In this document: positions 61,063 through 62,509 of the stretch, piece by piece | Layout: every line of letters begins with the position of its first letter | Numbering within the stretch: position 1 is the first letter of the stretch | Origin: Neobacillus kokaensis | Lineage (GTDB): Bacteria > Bacillota > Bacilli > Bacillales > Cytobacillaceae | DNA: 62,509 nt | NCBI RefSeq assembly: GCF_014656545.1 | Contig: NZ_BNDS01000010.1 | Location: forward strand, 1 to 62,509 | Direction: 5' to 3' | Program-made: the position numbers and the translations under genes | Notes under the pieces: generated by a model | The model's database searches: none | What the model was told of the DNA's origin: nothing | What the model saw: only the letters and a program-made list of their open reading frames with translations

Positions 61063-62304
61063 ATGAGTGAATTGTTACAAAAAGCCAGTAAATTAAAAAA
61101 AGCTTCGAAACAGTTGGGCATCCTTTCAGCTGAGGAAAAAAATACTGCTTTGCTGCAAATGGCTGAGCAGATTGCAAAAGAAAAAGAATGGATCATTCGC
61201 GAAAATGAAAAGGATATTCGGACTGGCAAGGAAAATGGGATGTCGGCGTCACTTTTGGATCGGCTGCTGCTGACAAGTGAAAGAATCGATCAAATTGTCG
61301 AGGGTGTCCGGCAGGTCGTGGCATTGGAAGATCCAATCGGGGAAATACTCGAGGCATGGGAGCGGCCAAACGGCTTACATATCCAAACTGTTCGCGTTCC
61401 GCTTGGTGTTATTGGAATGGTATATGAAGCGCGGCCGAATGTGACTGTGGATGCAGGAAGTCTTTGCCTAAAGGCAGGGAACGCGGTGCTGCTCCGCGGA
61501 AGCACCTCCGCACTGCATTCCAATAAAGCACTTGTTGGTGTCATGCGGAAAGCATTGGCGGAAACAGCTATTCCTGAAGATGCTGTACAGCTGTTAGAGG
61601 ATACCAGCCGGGAAACAGCTTCACAAATGTTTAGGCTGAATCAATATTTAGATGTACTTATTCCACGCGGCGGGGCAGGCTTAATTCAATCGGTCGTTCA
61701 GAATGCAACCGTTCCTGTACTGGAAACTGGTGTCGGTAACTGCCATATTTTCATTGATCAAATGGCTGGTAAAAAAATGGCGATTGATATTGCAGTTAAC
61801 GCAAAGCTCCAGCGTCCATCTGTTTGTAATGCAATTGAAACGGTGCTTGTTCATAAAGAATGGCCATATGTGTCGGAGCTTTTGAACACTCTTCATGAAA
61901 AAGGTGTTGAGCTGCGCGGGAATGAGGAACTAGCTGCTAGCTATTCATTTGTGAATCCAGCGTCGGATGAAGACTGGGCATGTGAATATTTGGCACCGAT
62001 TTTAGCGGTAAAACTCATTGGGGATGTTTATGAAGCGATTGACCATATCGATCAATATGGTACGAAGCATTCCGAAGCGATTATTACTGAAAATGCTGAA
62101 AATGTCCGGTTATTTTTCCAGTCTGTTGATGCCGCGGTGTTGTATCATAATGCTTCAACTCGTTTTACCGACGGCGAGCAGTTTGGCTATGGCGCGGAAA
62201 TCGGCATCAGCACACAAAAGCTTCATGCCCGCGGCCCAATGGGATTGAAAGCTATCACAACAACAAAAGCAATTGTTCAAGGAACCGGACAAATTCGCGG
62301 ATAA
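61063..62304 (+). CDS. proA: Gamma-glutamyl phosphate reductase
   Basis: A 413-residue NADPH-dependent enzyme that reduces gamma-glutamyl phosphate to glutamate semialdehyde, the second step of proline synthesis. Family blocks are [29 protein letters not shown], the active-site Cys in [15 protein letters not shown], and the C-terminal [24 protein letters not shown] with GAGGGGTAAAAGT upstream. proC is not in the window. Confidence 0.96.
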   Translation: MSELLQKASKLKKASKQLGILSAEEKNTALLQMAEQIAKEKEWIIRENEKDIRTGKENGMSASLLDRLLLTSERIDQIVEGVRQVVALEDPIGEILEAWERPNGLHIQTVRVPLGVIGMVYEARPNVTVDAGSLCLKAGNAVLLRGSTSALHSNKALVGVMRKALAETAIPEDAVQLLEDTSRETASQMFRLNQYLDVLIPRGGAGLIQSVVQNATVPVLETGVGNCHIFIDQMAGKKMAIDIAVNAKLQRPSVCNAIETVLVHKEWPYVSELLNTLHEKGVELRGNEELAASYSFVNPASDEDWACEYLAPILAVKLIGDVYEAIDHIDQYGTKHSEAIITENAENVRLFFQSVDAAVLYHNASTRFTDGEQFGYGAEIGISTQKLHARGPMGLKAITTTKAIVQGTGQIRG

Positions 62305-62331
62305 AACTCCTTCTTTTGAAGGGGTTTTTTC
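62304..62331 (+). terminator. Terminator of proBA
   Basis: AACTCCTTC and GAAGGGGTT (one G-U pair) around TTTT, followed by TTTTCTTT. Confidence 0.82.
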
Positions 62332-62509
62332 TTTAAAAAATTTTAAAAAAATTATGGAGAAGCTGCATTGATTTTGACCGAGCTTGATGTTGGAGGAGAA
62401 CTTCATAGTTATTTTTACCATAGTGACCCCAAACTAGCTGACTAGGGGCAAAATAAGAGGCTGATTTTGATTGAACTTAGTAAAAAAAGAGGGATGCGGG
62501 CAGAATAAC
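62332..62509. other. Non-coding right edge
   Basis: No gene could be supported here. A hairpin CCCC-AAA-CTAG / CTAG-GGGG around 62427-62448 is the only visible structure. Confidence 0.4.

Overview
This window looks like a chromosomal segment from a spore-forming Bacillaceae species (Bacillus/Neobacillus-like). The support is AT-rich low-GC codon use, strong GGAGG ribosome sites with frequent TTG and GTG starts, an alpha/beta-type small acid-soluble spore protein behind a sigma-G-like promoter, Bacillus-type PutB, PepF, FtsZ and VanW proteins, CcpA-type cre boxes, a cobalamin riboswitch and a T-box leader. No rRNA, tRNA, phage, transposase or CRISPR array is visible. The genus is an inference from these features.

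Layout. 1-264: tandem and short-motif intergenic repeats. 265-3001 (-): tldD-tldE. 3229-6966 (+): TAXI-type TRAP transporter with a DUF1850-like protein. 7014-10061 (-): spore SASP, CAP-domain protein, an unknown protein and a D-2-hydroxyacid dehydrogenase. 10184-13245 (+): amino acid permease under a cre box, and an aminotransferase. 13510-14847: an ftsZ gene away from ftsA, followed by an APH-fold kinase, putB (proline dehydrogenase, cre box), a SpoIID/SH3b exoprotein and a VanW lipoprotein. 20751-22299: MarR regulator and SDR oxidoreductase. 22368-25339 (-): a sulfite-oxidase-like molybdoenzyme and a membrane protein whose frame is broken by one TGA. 25551-29671 (+): cobalamin riboswitch, class I ribonucleotide reductase and flavodoxin. 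29751-38621: PepF, thioesterase, M28 aminopeptidase, TetR/MFS efflux pair and a signal-less BtuF-like protein. 38664-39527: a sulfur-relay operon (rhodanese, a small ORF with two in-frame TGAs, TusA) behind two CstR/CsoR-like operators.

39842-59472 reads as a nitrogen-compound uptake and catabolism region. It holds a NitT/TauT-type ABC importer, a ferritin-like diiron protein, a receiver-AraC regulator, two paralogous aminotransferase plus 2-hydroxyacid dehydrogenase pairs flanking a divergent antiporter-family transporter, and then the reductive pyrimidine pathway: PreT-PreA, dihydropyrimidinase, an NCS1 permease, a small unknown protein and a class III aminotransferase. A beta-ureidopropionase gene is not present. 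The window ends with a T-box-controlled proBA operon (59629-62304), so proline breakdown (putB) and synthesis genes lie in the same window under different controls.

The points most worth following are the two-TGA ORF inside the sulfur-relay operon, the TGA-split membrane protein, the orphan FtsZ, the B12 riboswitch over a class I RNR, and the duplicated aminotransferase/dehydrogenase modules. All identifications come from reading the sequence and remembered family features; no search was run.
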